A stretch of DNA of 64,000 nt, taken from positions 1,141-65,140 of the forward strand of contig NZ_JXLB01000010.1 in the NCBI RefSeq assembly GCF_001886195.1. Direction: 5' to 3'. Below the pieces are notes generated by a model. That model was given only the letters and a program-made list of their open reading frames with translations, did not search any database and was not told the origin of the DNA. The position numbers and the translations under genes were made by a program. This document shows positions 20,222 through 29,784 of this stretch, piece by piece (the stretch's first letter is position 1; each line of letters opens with the position of its first letter). Origin of the DNA: Enterococcus ratti (GTDB taxonomy: Bacteria > Bacillota > Bacilli > Lactobacillales > Enterococcaceae).

Positions 20222-20460
20222 AAGTTTCGGTTTGTAATATCCTTTATTTTAACTAGGGCTTGTTTCATTCACTTTAAGAATGGCTGGTTTTATATGAATG
20301 TCTCAGAGAAAAAATTAAATTTAAGTTTTTCTTTATTTTTATAAGGAAATATATTGTTAAATATTGAATAAACTATTTTTATAGAAAATAAATTCACTGA
20401 TTTCTTACATTGTCACTTAAAACCTTTATTTACGTGGATTTATACTAAATTATTAAAAAC

Positions 20461-20476
20461 TGTGAAAAAAATCACA
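20461..20476 (+). promoter_or_regulatory. CRP/FNR-type palindrome upstream of adhE
   Basis: TGTGAAAAAAATCACA has perfect TGTGA/TCACA arms around six bases, the core recognised by CRP/FNR-family regulators such as ArcR. It is centred about 50 bases before the predicted start of transcription. The binding protein is inferred. Confidence 0.5.
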
Positions 20477-20483
20477 AAAAATG

Positions 20484-20533
20484 TTTACAGATAAAAGAGT
20501 TTGTTGTATGATGTTAATGTGAAATATTTAACA
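20484..20533 (+). promoter_or_regulatory. adhE promoter with Rex-like operator
   Basis: The -35 TTTACA (20484-20489) and -10 TATGAT (20507-20512) are 17 bases apart. TGTGAAATATTTAACA (20518-20533) lies on the expected start point. It matches the Rex half-sites TTGTGAA/TTNACAA with one arm altered. Rex releases DNA when NADH rises, which fits a gene for ethanol formation. Confidence 0.7.
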
Positions 20534-20562
20534 AATAATTGTGACCTATTAGGAGGAATACA

Positions 20563-23160
20563 ATGACTAAAGTAATGGAAAAAGAACAATCAAAAACAAT
20601 TGATGTGCAAGAAATGATCAATGAACTAGCAACAAAGGCAAATACTGCTTTAAAAGAAATGGAAAATTTCGATCAAAAAAAAGTAGATCATATTGTGCAT
20701 GAAATGGCAATGGCAGCATTGGATCAACATATGCCGTTAGCAAAAATGGCTGTTGAAGAAACAGGACGTGGAATTTATGAAGATAAAGCAATCAAAAATA
20801 TGTATGCGTCTGAATATATTTGGAACAACATCAAACACGATAAAACAGTCGGTGTGATCAATGAAGATGTTCAAAAAGGACTGATTGAAATTGCTGAACC
20901 TGTTGGGGTTGTCTGTGGCGTAACTCCTACAACCAACCCAACTTCAACAACGATCTTTAAAGCAATGATTGCTTTGAAAACGAGAAATCCAATTATATTT
21001 GCTTTTCATCCAAGCGCACAACAATCTTCTGCTGAAGCTGCTCGTGTTGTTCGCAAGGCAGCAATTGCAGCTGGTGCACCGGAAAATTGTATACAATGGA
21101 TTGAACATCCTTCCATTGAAGCAACTTCTATGTTGATGAATCACCCGGGGGTTGCAATTGTCTTAGCGACTGGTGGAGCAGGGATGGTTAAATCGGCATA
21201 CTCAACAGGCAAACCAGCTTTAGGTGTAGGTCCGGGTAACGTACCAGCTTATATTGAAAAGACCGCAAAAATCAAACGAGCTGTAAATGACTTAATTGTT
21301 TCTAAAACGTTTGACAATGGAATGATTTGTGCTTCTGAACAAGCAATAATCGTTGATAAAGAGATTTATGCTGCAGTAAAAGCAGAATTTAAAGCGCATC
21401 AAGTGTATTTTGTAAAACCATCTGAGCTTTCAAAACTAGAAGATGCAGTGATGAATGAAGGCAAATATGCTGTTAATCCTGTGATCGTTGGGCGATCGGC
21501 TATGGATATTGCAAAACTAGCAGGGATCAACGTGCCTACAGGAACTAAAATGTTGATTGCAGAATTAGAAGACGTTGGCGCAGATTATCCACTATCACGA
21601 GAAAAGCTTTCTCCGGTATTAGCGATGGTTAAAGCAAATAACACTGAGCATGCTTTTGAACTATGCGAAGGGATGTTAAACCTTGGCGGATTAGGACATA
21701 CTGCTGTCATTCATTCAGAAGATGAAGAATTACAGGTTAAGTTTGGTCTACGCATGAAAGCATGTCGTATTTTAGTCAATACGCCTTCAGCAGAAGGTGG
21801 TATTGGGAATATCTACAATGAGATGATTCCTTCCCTAACTCTAGGTTGCGGCTCGTATGGTAAGAATTCTATTTCTAGAAATGTGAGTGCGGTCAATTTA
21901 ATTAATGTCAAAACTGTAGCGAAACGGAGAAATAATATGCAATGGTTCAAGTTACCACCAAAAATCTTCTTTGAAAAGAACTCTTTGCTGTATTTAGAAA
22001 AAATGGAAAATGTCGAACGTGTCATGATTGTTTGTGATCCAGGAATGGTTCAGTTTGGCTATTGTGATACCGTGCGAGAAGTATTATCGCGTCGCAAGAA
22101 TGATGTGAAAATTGAAGTCTTCTCAGAAGTTGAACCTAATCCTTCAACAAATACTGTTTATGCAGGAACTAAATTGATGGCTGATTTCAAACCAGATACA
22201 GTTATTGCTTTAGGTGGCGGGTCTGCAATGGATGCTGCTAAAGGGATGTGGATGTTTTATGAACATCCAGATACTTCGTTTTTTGGAGCAAAACAAAAAT
22301 TCTTAGATATTCGTAAACGGACGTACAAGATTGACAAACCAGAAAAAACTCAATTTGTGTGTATTCCAACAACTTCAGGTACGGGATCGGAAGTGACACC
22401 GTTTGCGGTTATTACTGATAGTGAAACGCATGTGAAGTATCCGTTAGCCGATTATGCATTGACGCCAGATGTAGCAATTGTTGATCCACAGTTTGTGATG
22501 TCAGTTCCAGCTTCTGTGACGGCTGATACAGGAATGGATGTATTAACGCATGCGATTGAATCTTACGTTTCTGTGATGGCTTCTGATTATACAAGAGGGT
22601 TGAGCTTGCAAGCTATTAAGTTAGTCTTTGATTATTTAGAAAAATCAGTGAAAACGCCTGATATGGAATCACGTGAAAAAATGCATAATGCTTCTACTAT
22701 GGCTGGTATGGCGTTTGCTAATGCATTTTTAGGAATTTGCCATTCAGTTGCTCATAAAATCGGTGGAGAATATGGAATTCCACATGGTCGTACCAATGCT
22801 ATTTTATTGCCGCATATCATTCGTTATAACGCAAAAGATCCTCAAAAACATGCTATGTTCCCTAAATATGATTATTTCCGTGCCGATACAGATTATGCCG
22901 ACATTGCGAAATTTTTAGGATTAAAAGGGCAAACGACGGAAGAACTAGTTGAAGCTTTAGCGACAGCTGTTTATGAATTAGGCCAATCAGTAGGAATTGA
23001 TATGAGCTTGAAAGCACAAGGCGTGACACAAGAAGTATTAGATTCTACTGTTGATCGTATGGCAGAACTTGCTTATGAAGATCAATGTACAACAGCTAAT
23101 CCAAAAGAACCGTTAATCAGTGAATTAAAACAAATCATTCTTGATGCCTATAATGGGTGA
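20563..23160 (+). CDS. adhE: bifunctional acetaldehyde/alcohol dehydrogenase
   Basis: An 865-residue fusion that converts acetyl-CoA to ethanol with two NADH. The N-terminal aldehyde dehydrogenase half (to about 445) carries the catalytic cysteine in [11 protein letters not shown]. The C-terminal iron-dependent alcohol dehydrogenase half carries [25 protein letters not shown] and the metal histidines in [33 protein letters not shown] precedes the ATG. It forms spirosomes in other bacteria. It is a single-gene unit with its own promoter, Rex-like operator and strong terminator. Confidence 0.98.
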   Translation: MTKVMEKEQSKTIDVQEMINELATKANTALKEMENFDQKKVDHIVHEMAMAALDQHMPLAKMAVEETGRGIYEDKAIKNMYASEYIWNNIKHDKTVGVINEDVQKGLIEIAEPVGVVCGVTPTTNPTSTTIFKAMIALKTRNPIIFAFHPSAQQSSAEAARVVRKAAIAAGAPENCIQWIEHPSIEATSMLMNHPGVAIVLATGGAGMVKSAYSTGKPALGVGPGNVPAYIEKTAKIKRAVNDLIVSKTFDNGMICASEQAIIVDKEIYAAVKAEFKAHQVYFVKPSELSKLEDAVMNEGKYAVNPVIVGRSAMDIAKLAGINVPTGTKMLIAELEDVGADYPLSREKLSPVLAMVKANNTEHAFELCEGMLNLGGLGHTAVIHSEDEELQVKFGLRMKACRILVNTPSAEGGIGNIYNEMIPSLTLGCGSYGKNSISRNVSAVNLINVKTVAKRRNNMQWFKLPPKIFFEKNSLLYLEKMENVERVMIVCDPGMVQFGYCDTVREVLSRRKNDVKIEVFSEVEPNPSTNTVYAGTKLMADFKPDTVIALGGGSAMDAAKGMWMFYEHPDTSFFGAKQKFLDIRKRTYKIDKPEKTQFVCIPTTSGTGSEVTPFAVITDSETHVKYPLADYALTPDVAIVDPQFVMSVPASVTADTGMDVLTHAIESYVSVMASDYTRGLSLQAIKLVFDYLEKSVKTPDMESREKMHNASTMAGMAFANAFLGICHSVAHKIGGEYGIPHGRTNAILLPHIIRYNAKDPQKHAMFPKYDYFRADTDYADIAKFLGLKGQTTEELVEALATAVYELGQSVGIDMSLKAQGVTQEVLDSTVDRMAELAYEDQCTTANPKEPLISELKQIILDAYNG

Positions 23161-23292
23161 TTTGTTAAAGACTAAGTAGCGATTGTAGCAGAAACTTTTT
23201 CTCCAAAACTCAATTAACAATAAGTCGTGATGTTTTCGTTGACGAGCGTACTGACTAAGAAACAACTGTAACGAATCGTTACGAGGATAATA

Positions 23293-23348
23293 AGCCGAAC
23301 CATTAAAAAATAGAAGAGTCTATTTTTTAATGGTTCGGCTGTTTTTTT
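23293..23348 (+). terminator. terminator after adhE
   Basis: A perfect 21-bp stem (23293-23313 with 23320-23340) with a six-base loop, followed by GTTTTTTT. Confidence 0.95.
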
Positions 23349-23809
23349 GTCAACTGAGAGACCTATCAAAGTGAATTGAAAGAGCTAGTTTTTATTAGCT
23401 GCTTAAGTGCTAGTTTAGAAAATCTTTTCGTACCTATTTTTGTAAAAAATATGAGTGATTCATTTCTAACAGTTAATGTGTGTAAAGATTTCTTGATTGT
23501 ATAGTTGAATGGCTAGCTATTATTTTGGGAAACTGGATGAGAGGGAGTAAAAATAAATAGGTTTTTGTTTTTTTAAATGAAAAAAGAACAGAAAAATAAC
23601 TAAAATCCATAAAAAGTTGAAGAGATATTTTTGTGGATTTTATTTGTTTTTTAGAGGTTTAATCCTTTTATACAGGCATTTAAAAAAAATGAAGGAAGAA
23701 GGACAATTCATCTTCTTCTTTGAAAAAAAAAAAAAACGTTTCTTTTATCTGCTTTTTATATGGTAAAATCCAACAAATTAAAGGATATATGAGATAGGAG
23801 GAAACAACT
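23349..23809. other. intergenic region between adhE and the coiled-coil gene
   Basis: There is no open gene of useful length. It contains the orphan terminator at 23601-23650. Another A run (13 A) lies near 23726, before the start of the next gene. Confidence 0.4.
23601..23652 (+). terminator. orphan terminator-like hairpin
   Basis: A 15-bp stem with one G-U pair (23601-23615 with 23628-23642) followed by TTTGTTTTTT. No gene lies between it and the adhE terminator, so it may end a small RNA or be a remnant. Confidence 0.55.
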
Positions 23810-24444
23810 ATGATAATTTCAAAAACAAAAAAAAGTTGGTAAAAATAGAAAGTGAAATACATATTAAAACGGATGAGATTTTAAAACGAATGATAGAATT
23901 GAACGTACAAAACCAGTTGACTATTCCAATAGAAAAAGAGGAGGATCGGGTGAAGCAAATGCTAGAATTAAAAAAAGCATTTGAAGCATTAACAAATGAG
24001 GATAGATATGAACGAGGACAGGCATTTTTTGGAATAAAACTAGCCGAATTAGATGAACAAATACTCAACAAAGCTAATATTCAGAAAAAAAGAAAACTAG
24101 AAAATAAAAAAAATTTTTATTCCATATATACTCCTAGCTCTTCTATAGAAAAAGAAAAAGTAAGACTTGAAAATGCACTGAAAAAATATAAAAAACGTGA
24201 ACGGACTATTATAGGAAAAATCAGAAATTTTATTGACAAAAAAAAAATTCAGCAGTTAAAAAAGCAATTAAAAAATCTGTTACAAGATGTTTTTGTAAAA
24301 TATAGTTTACAAGAATATACACAGGAAAAGCAAAAAGATCTAGGTAGTCTTACACAATATAGCGTAGAAAAAAGTAAAGAAGAAAATGAGCAAAATGGAC
24401 AAAAAACAAGAGAAATGGATAGGCAAGAACATACGAAAATTTAG
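23810..24444 (+). pseudogene. coiled-coil protein gene, frameshifted at a poly-A run after codon 8
   Basis: The only good start is ATG 23810 behind AGGAGG, but its frame stops after ten codons (TAA 23840). The long frame of about 202 residues runs one frame back, from about 23836 to 24444. Both join at a run of eight A (23827-23834). One more A, or a -1 slip on A-AAA-AAA, would give a continuous protein starting MIISKTKKKLVKIESEIHIK. The protein is highly charged and helical, with a hinge RTIIGKIRNFIDKKKIQQLKKQL at about residue 125 like those of the 54.6 and 56.4 kb genes. Function is unknown. It could be dead, phase-variable, rescued by slippage, or a sequencing error. Confidence 0.6.
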
Positions 24445-24877
24445 TAAGCTATTGATGAAACGAGAAAAATACGCCGTGTTTTCCAAAAAATTTGAAAGTG
24501 GGAAAGATGTTTGGTGAGGCTATTTGAAATTATAATTACAAAGGATAAAAACTGAAAACCAAAGAGAGATGGAAAGACTGCTTTTTTCCAAAAAGAAATG
24601 CACCTAATTTGAACAATGAGAAATCTAGTTTTTTAGCGTTATGAGGGAAGAATATTCCCTTTACGTAAACAAAAATGCTGAAAAAACAAGGCCGTTGTTT
24701 ACTGGTTCATTATTGGAAAGTAAAGTAATTTTTCTATTTTTTTTCTTTTGTGGCTGTGTATGCTTTTTTAGGTCAAATTTAGATAGTTTTTGTTCAAATA
24801 CTGATATTTATAGTAGAAGTTATTACTGATATATTAAGGATGTAAAAAAATGAAAGCGTTTGAAAGGTAGCGTGAAG
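24445..24877 (+). other. intergenic region before the GH105 gene
   Basis: A 62-codon frame here is cysteine- and phenylalanine-rich, lacks a ribosome site and is not credible. A near-cre sequence lies at the 3' end (24850-24865). I could not place a promoter with confidence. Confidence 0.4.
24850..24865 (+). promoter_or_regulatory. near-consensus cre site at the GH105 gene
   Basis: ATGAAAGCGTTTGAAA matches the CcpA consensus WTGNAANCGNWNNCAW except for A in place of the conserved C. It overlaps the translation start region, where CcpA could act as a roadblock. Confidence 0.4.
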
Positions 24878-25984
24878 ATGATTATTAAAGAAGAGATTTT
24901 TGTATCAAAAGAATTAGTCGAAGAAAAAATTGATTTGCTTATTGAAAATCTAACAACGATTCAAGACGTCAAAGGTGAATTTTTATTGGACTTTGATGGA
25001 CTGAAAGTAGATGACAAAAGCTGGACAGTTTGGAATTGGCCACAAGGGGTTGGCTTGTATGGCATCTATAAAAACTATCAAATGACTAAAAATCCACGAG
25101 CTTATCAAGTTGTTAACGAATGGTTTGAGCAACGTATGAAAGAAGGTGCGCCCCCCAAAAATGTTAATACGATGGCTCCACTACTAACGATGGCTTATTT
25201 GTATGAAGATACGAACGATTCTCGTTATTTCTCGTATTTAGAACAATGGGCAGAGTGGGTGATGAATGACATGCCTCGAACTAAAGAAAACGGGTTGCAG
25301 CATGCGACTTATGGGCCGGAAAATAAAAATCAGTTGTGGGACGATACGTTGATGATGACTGTCTTGCCTTTAGCAAAAATTGGTAAACTATTAAATCGCC
25401 CAGAATATTTAGAAGAAGCACGTTATCAATTTATGATTCATATTAAATATCTAATGGATAAACGTACAGGATTGTGGTACCATGGCTGGACTTTTGAAGG
25501 TAATCACAATTATGCAGAAGCATTTTGGGCAAGGGGAAATTGTTGGTTGACGATTGCGATTCCGGAAATTATTGAAATTTTAGAATTACCTAAAGACGAT
25601 GCGTTACGTAAATTGTTGATTGCAACACTTGAAGCACAAGTTCATTCATTAAAGGCTTGTCAATCCCAAAGCGGATTATGGCACACATTATTAGACGATC
25701 CTTCTTCTTATGTGGAATCTTCGGCAACGGCAGGTTTTGCTTATGGAATTTTAAAAGCAGTTCATAAACGTTATTTGCCTCAAAAATATAAAGAAGTTGC
25801 TTTTCAGGCAATTCAAGGCTTGCTTGAACAAATTGATGAAAAAGGGGAAGTGAAAAATGTATCTGTAGGAACGGGGATGGGTGGTAATTTAGACTTTTAT
25901 CGAAACATTGGAATTACTGCGATGCCTTACGGTCAGTCATTAATGGTGCTTTGTTTAACAGAATTACTTATCTCTTATTGCTGA
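24878..25984 (+). CDS. yteR: unsaturated rhamnogalacturonyl hydrolase (GH105)
   Basis: A 368-residue (alpha/alpha)6-barrel hydrolase of the YteR/RhiN group. It has WTVWNWPQGVGLYGIYKNY near the N-terminus, the catalytic-aspartate segment LWDDTLMMTVLPLAKIG, and a conserved FWARGNCWLTIAIPE. The enzyme hydrates the 4,5-double bond of unsaturated galacturonate at the end of rhamnogalacturonan disaccharides, releasing rhamnose. There is no signal peptide, so it acts in the cytoplasm on imported disaccharide. AAAGGT lies 9 bases before ATG 24878. TRAP transporter genes follow. A GH88-like specificity cannot be excluded. Confidence 0.87.
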   Translation: MIIKEEIFVSKELVEEKIDLLIENLTTIQDVKGEFLLDFDGLKVDDKSWTVWNWPQGVGLYGIYKNYQMTKNPRAYQVVNEWFEQRMKEGAPPKNVNTMAPLLTMAYLYEDTNDSRYFSYLEQWAEWVMNDMPRTKENGLQHATYGPENKNQLWDDTLMMTVLPLAKIGKLLNRPEYLEEARYQFMIHIKYLMDKRTGLWYHGWTFEGNHNYAEAFWARGNCWLTIAIPEIIEILELPKDDALRKLLIATLEAQVHSLKACQSQSGLWHTLLDDPSSYVESSATAGFAYGILKAVHKRYLPQKYKEVAFQAIQGLLEQIDEKGEVKNVSVGTGMGGNLDFYRNIGITAMPYGQSLMVLCLTELLISYC

Positions 25985-26002
25985 AAGAAAGGAGAATGAA
26001 AT

Positions 26003-27021
26003 ATGAAGAAAACATCTTTGCTGTTTGCTGCGAGTCTTCTTAGCTTAAGTTTATTAGGATTAAGTGGTTGTGGAAGGTATTCTAATGCAAAAGCAAACGA
26101 AACGATCATCCTACGTTTTGCTTATGCAAGCAACAGCCAACCAGTCATTGATGCAATGAATGAATTTGGGCGTTTGGTAAAAGAAAAATCAAACGGCTCC
26201 ATACAAATCAACTATTTTCCAGATGGACAGCTAGGCGGTGAACGAGAACTGATTGAATTAACACAGTCAGGGGCTGTAGATTTTACAAAAGTCAGTGCTT
26301 CGGCGTTAGAAAGTTTTTCTAAAGACTATGCTGTTTTTTCCATTCCATATTTGTTTACCAACGAAAATCATTTCTTTCGTGTGATGAATGACGAGAAAAT
26401 AATGCAGCCGATTTTTCAATCTACAAAAAAATTAGGATTTACAGGACTGACCTATTATGATTCCGGTCAACGCAGTTTTTATATGGTAGATAGTCCGATA
26501 CATACACCTGAAGATTTAAAAGGAAAAAAATTCGTGTAATGCAAAGCGAAACCGCCATCAAAATGGTTGAGCTTTTAGGTGGATCAGCAGTACCCATGGG
26601 AAGTGATGAAGTGTATACATCTCTTCAATCTCATTTGATCCAAGGGTCAGAAAACAATGAATTTGTTTTATATACAGCAGGACATGGTGGTGTAGCTAAA
26701 TATTATTCTTATGATGAACATACACGTGTTCCTGATATCATGATCATGAACGATGCGACCAAAGAACAATTGACGGCAGAACAAAAAAAAGCAATAAAAG
26801 AAGCCGCAGCAGCATCCACTGCTTTTGAAATCAAAGCTTTTGCAAAAGCAGTGGATGAAGAAAAGAATGTGGCACAAAAAGAATACGGTGTTCAATTTAA
26901 CAAAGTAGAAAATACTCCTTTTCGAAAAGCTGTTGCACCGCTTCATGAAGCATTTAAAAATGATCCTGTCTATAAAAGACTTTATCAAATGATCCAAGAA
27001 AAAGGAGCTCAAGGAATATGA
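26003..27021 (+). pseudogene. dctP: TRAP transporter solute-binding protein (DctP family), frameshifted at A7
   Basis: Two abutting frames, 26003-26539 and 26539-27021, together encode one DctP protein of about 339 residues. The first has a lipoprotein signal (LGLSGCG), a TRAP N-domain (FPDGQLGGERELIELTQSGAVDF) and ends DLKGKKFV. The family continues LKGKKIRVMQS, exactly what one extra A in the run at 26524-26530 would give, and the second frame opens MQSETAIKMVELLGG. The break is A-AAA-AAA in the zero frame, a slippery heptamer. As written the binding protein is cut after about 178 residues. AAGGAG precedes the start. The genes around it are intact, which suggests the break is recent, rescued or an error. 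Confidence 0.85.
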
Positions 27022-27497
27022 AAATGGTCATAAATAAAGTATTAGAAATTCTAGGAGCTGTTTTACTGCTAGGAATGATCGTTATTGTGTTATGGCAGGT
27101 ATTCGCGCGTACGGTATTAGGCACTCCGAATACAATTACAGAAGAACTCGTACGATTTGGTCTAGTTTGGTTTGCCATGTTGTCTTCTGCTTATGTTGTA
27201 GGACAAAAAGCTCATTTAGCAGTTACAATTTTAAGTGAAAAATTATCAGGTAAAAAAAGCAAAGCTTTAGAAATCATTGTTCAGTGTTTATTTTTAGCTT
27301 TTGCCATCATCATCATGGGATACGGTGGATGGAAGGCCGTGACTTTAACAATGAGCCAACTTTCTCCTTCATTAAGTATTCCTATGGGTTACGTCTATTT
27401 ATCAGTACCAGTTTCTGGAGGACTAATTATCATTTACAGTCTGCTTAATTTAATTGATACGTTAAGGAATAAATTAATGATTCAAGAAAAAATGTAA
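27018..27497 (+). CDS. dctQ: TRAP transporter small membrane subunit (DctQ family)
   Basis: A 159-residue protein with four membrane helices and the DctQ motif TITEELVRFGLVWFAMLSSAYVVGQKAHL. It joins DctM to form the secondary, ion-driven transporter fed by the DctP binding protein. Its ATG overlaps the dctP stop (ATGA), so translation is coupled to the frameshifted gene. Next to a GH105 hydrolase it recalls the RhiABC TRAP system for rhamnogalacturonides; substrate is inferred from context. Confidence 0.9.
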   Translation: MKMVINKVLEILGAVLLLGMIVIVLWQVFARTVLGTPNTITEELVRFGLVWFAMLSSAYVVGQKAHLAVTILSEKLSGKKSKALEIIVQCLFLAFAIIIMGYGGWKAVTLTMSQLSPSLSIPMGYVYLSVPVSGGLIIIYSLLNLIDTLRNKLMIQEKM

Positions 27498-27512
27498 ACA
27501 TGGAGGAATAAA

Positions 27513-28808
27513 ATGGCAATAGAAGCCGGATTAGTGTTATTTTTTGTATTTGTTGTGTTGCTTATATTAGGAATGCCGATCGCTATAAGCATTGCTTTTT
27601 CATCAATGATGACGTTAATGCTTGTGATACCGTTTGATGTTTCTGCATTCAGTTCTGCTCAAAAAATGGTGGGCAGCATTAACAGCTTTTCATTGATTGC
27701 TATTCCATTCTTTGTCTTTTCTGGGATTATCATGAACAATGGCGGAATAGCAAAGAAATTAGTGGATTTTGCGATGCTGTTTGTAGGACGTGTACCCGGA
27801 GCCTTGGCGCATACGAATGTGTTGGGCAATGCTTTGTTTGGATCAATCTCTAGTTCAGCAATAGCCGCTTCTACGGCTATCGGCGGAGTACTAATTCCTC
27901 AACAAGTAGAAGAAGGATATGAACGTAAATTTGCAACAGCAGTCAATATTGCTTCTGCACCAACTGGAATGGTTATCCCACCAAGTACAGCGTTCATCAT
28001 GTACTCTCTTGTTGCTGGCGGTGCCTCAATTTCTGCTTTATTTATGGGAGGATACCTAGTAGGTGCGTTATGGTCGTTAGGAATTATGCTCGTAGCATTT
28101 ATCATAGCTAAAAAGAACAAATACCCAGTTGCAGAAAAAGGTCAGATTGCTCATGCTGGAAAAGTGTTAAAAGACGCGCTTCCTAGTTTACTGTTAATCG
28201 TCATTATTATTGGAGGTATTTTAACGGGAATTTTTACTGCGGTAGAAGCTTCGGCAATTGCTGTGATCTACTCATTGTTGATTGCGATGTTCTATTATAA
28301 AACAGTTAAAGTAAAAGATCTTCCGAATATGCTTTTTCAGTCAGTAGCAATGTCTGGCACAATCATGTTTTTACTGGCCACTTCTTCGATGATGTCTTTT
28401 GCTATGGCGTTTACTGGAATCCCTCAAGCCATTAGTTCAATGATTATGGGGGTAACAGATAATAAATATCTTATTTTGTTATTAGTAAATCTTGTGCTGC
28501 TTCTAGTAGGCATGTTTATGGATGTTGCTCCTGCTATATTGATCTTTACACCAATCTTTTTGCCTATTGTAACGAGTGTCGGTGTCGATCCGGTTCATTA
28601 TGGATTGTTTTCAATTATGAATTTATGTGTAGGATCCATTACACCACCGGTAGGAACAGGCTTATATGTTGGCGCTAGCGTAGGAGGTGTTAAAGCAGAA
28701 GCCATGTTGAAACCGTTACTGCCTTTTTACGGAATTATTTTAGTTGTTTTGTTCTTGATTACTTACTTTCCACAAGTTGTTATGTGGTTGCCCAATCTGT
28801 TGAGTTAG
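27513..28808 (+). CDS. dctM: TRAP transporter large permease subunit (DctM family)
   Basis: A 431-residue protein with about 11-12 membrane helices and hallmark segments IPFFVFSGIIMNNGGIAKKLVDFA, APTGMVIPPSTAFIMYSLVAGGASISALFMGG and NLCVGSITPPVGTGLYVGASVG. It is the transport pore, using an ion gradient. TGGAGG lies before the ATG. Standard length for DctM, with no sign of damage, in contrast to dctP. TRAP systems are uncommon in enterococci. Confidence 0.94.
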   Translation: MAIEAGLVLFFVFVVLLILGMPIAISIAFSSMMTLMLVIPFDVSAFSSAQKMVGSINSFSLIAIPFFVFSGIIMNNGGIAKKLVDFAMLFVGRVPGALAHTNVLGNALFGSISSSAIAASTAIGGVLIPQQVEEGYERKFATAVNIASAPTGMVIPPSTAFIMYSLVAGGASISALFMGGYLVGALWSLGIMLVAFIIAKKNKYPVAEKGQIAHAGKVLKDALPSLLLIVIIIGGILTGIFTAVEASAIAVIYSLLIAMFYYKTVKVKDLPNMLFQSVAMSGTIMFLLATSSMMSFAMAFTGIPQAISSMIMGVTDNKYLILLLVNLVLLLVGMFMDVAPAILIFTPIFLPIVTSVGVDPVHYGLFSIMNLCVGSITPPVGTGLYVGASVGGVKAEAMLKPLLPFYGIILVVLFLITYFPQVVMWLPNLLS

Positions 28809-28818
28809 GAGAAATGAC

Positions 28819-29643
28819 ATGCTAAACATCACCATCAGAGGACATGATCTATCTGGCGTACAAACAATTGAAGAACTGGCTAAAAAAACAAAAGAACAAG
28901 GCGTTCACACGTTACAACTGGCATTGAATTTGTCCTTTCCTGAACTTCCTTCAGGTGTCAGTCATATTAACTCAGGCATGGGAAATTATGTCAAGCGAGT
29001 ACTGGCTAAGCAGGAAGTTTCTGTAGGGATTTTAAGCTGTTATATCAATATGATCCATCCAGATATGGTGTTTCGAGAAACATTGTTGAGGAAATTTGAA
29101 CAGTACCTTCGTTATGCTTCTTCTTTTGGTGCTTCAATTGTTGCTACAGAAACAGGCTGTGTGCGCCCGTCCATTCAATATACTAAAGAAAATTTTACGA
29201 ATGAAGCATTTACAGAAGCCATACAAGTCATTTGTCGTTTAGTAAAAACTGGAGAAAAAAATCACGTGATGGTTGGAATTGAACCGGGATTGAATCATCC
29301 AGTTTATTCTTTAGATCGAGTAGCACAATTAATTCAATTAGTAAATTCAGAATATTTAGGAATTATTTTAGATCCAACCAACCTCATCAACAGCCATAAT
29401 TATTTGCAACACGTTCAATTGGTAGAAGAGGCTTTTGAACGATTTGGTGAAAAAATATGTGCGGTCCATTTGAAAGATTTTTGTGTAGAAGCAGGTAAGA
29501 TCATACCGGTAAATTTAGGAAAAGGTGTAATTGAATATACAAAGATTATTGATATTGTCAAGAAAAAGCGGCCTTATTTATATGTAGTTCTTGAAGAGAC
29601 AAAAGATGATGGAATACGTGAAGGGCGGAAACTTTTACTTTGA
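28819..29643 (+). CDS. sugar phosphate isomerase/epimerase-like TIM-barrel protein
   Basis: A 274-residue AP-endonuclease-2/xylose-isomerase-type barrel. Metal-ligand segments are ATETGC near 110, VGIEPGLNH near 153, LGIILDPTNLIN near 190 and AVHLKDF near 220, in the order of the family. It is cytoplasmic. Its place between the TRAP genes and an AraC regulator implies work on the imported sugar or a breakdown product. The exact reaction cannot be read from the sequence; it is not one of the known KduI/RhaA steps, which are encoded elsewhere here. Confidence 0.78.
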   Translation: MLNITIRGHDLSGVQTIEELAKKTKEQGVHTLQLALNLSFPELPSGVSHINSGMGNYVKRVLAKQEVSVGILSCYINMIHPDMVFRETLLRKFEQYLRYASSFGASIVATETGCVRPSIQYTKENFTNEAFTEAIQVICRLVKTGEKNHVMVGIEPGLNHPVYSLDRVAQLIQLVNSEYLGIILDPTNLINSHNYLQHVQLVEEAFERFGEKICAVHLKDFCVEAGKIIPVNLGKGVIEYTKIIDIVKKKRPYLYVVLEETKDDGIREGRKLLL

Positions 29644-29679
29644 TAAGAAGGCGTTGGACACATGCGATCGTTAACTTTG

Positions 29680-29706
29680 AAAACGGTAGGCCGTCCGTTT
29701 TATTTT
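29680..29706 (+). terminator. weak terminator after the TIM-barrel gene
   Basis: Arms AAAACGG / CCGTTTT (29680-29686 with 29695-29701) followed by ATTTTC. Probably partial termination before the AraC gene. Confidence 0.45.
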
Positions 29707-29784
29707 CTTGAAGTTCGTCTTTTTTATAGAAAAAATGTGCGACCATAAGATTGTTTATGAATGAACAAGGAAGGAGTGCGTAAA

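Noticed and set aside
20120-20344. A 74-codon frame between yajC and adhE
   Set aside because: It covers the yajC terminator, starts with a non-ATG codon without a ribosome site and has hydrophobic runs typical of AT-rich noncoding DNA.
24641-24829. A 62-codon frame before the GH105 gene
   Set aside because: No ribosome site, and a phenylalanine/cysteine run from a T-rich tract.
26668-27012. A 114-codon minus-strand frame opposite dctP
   Set aside because: It mirrors the second dctP half, which matches the TRAP family well.
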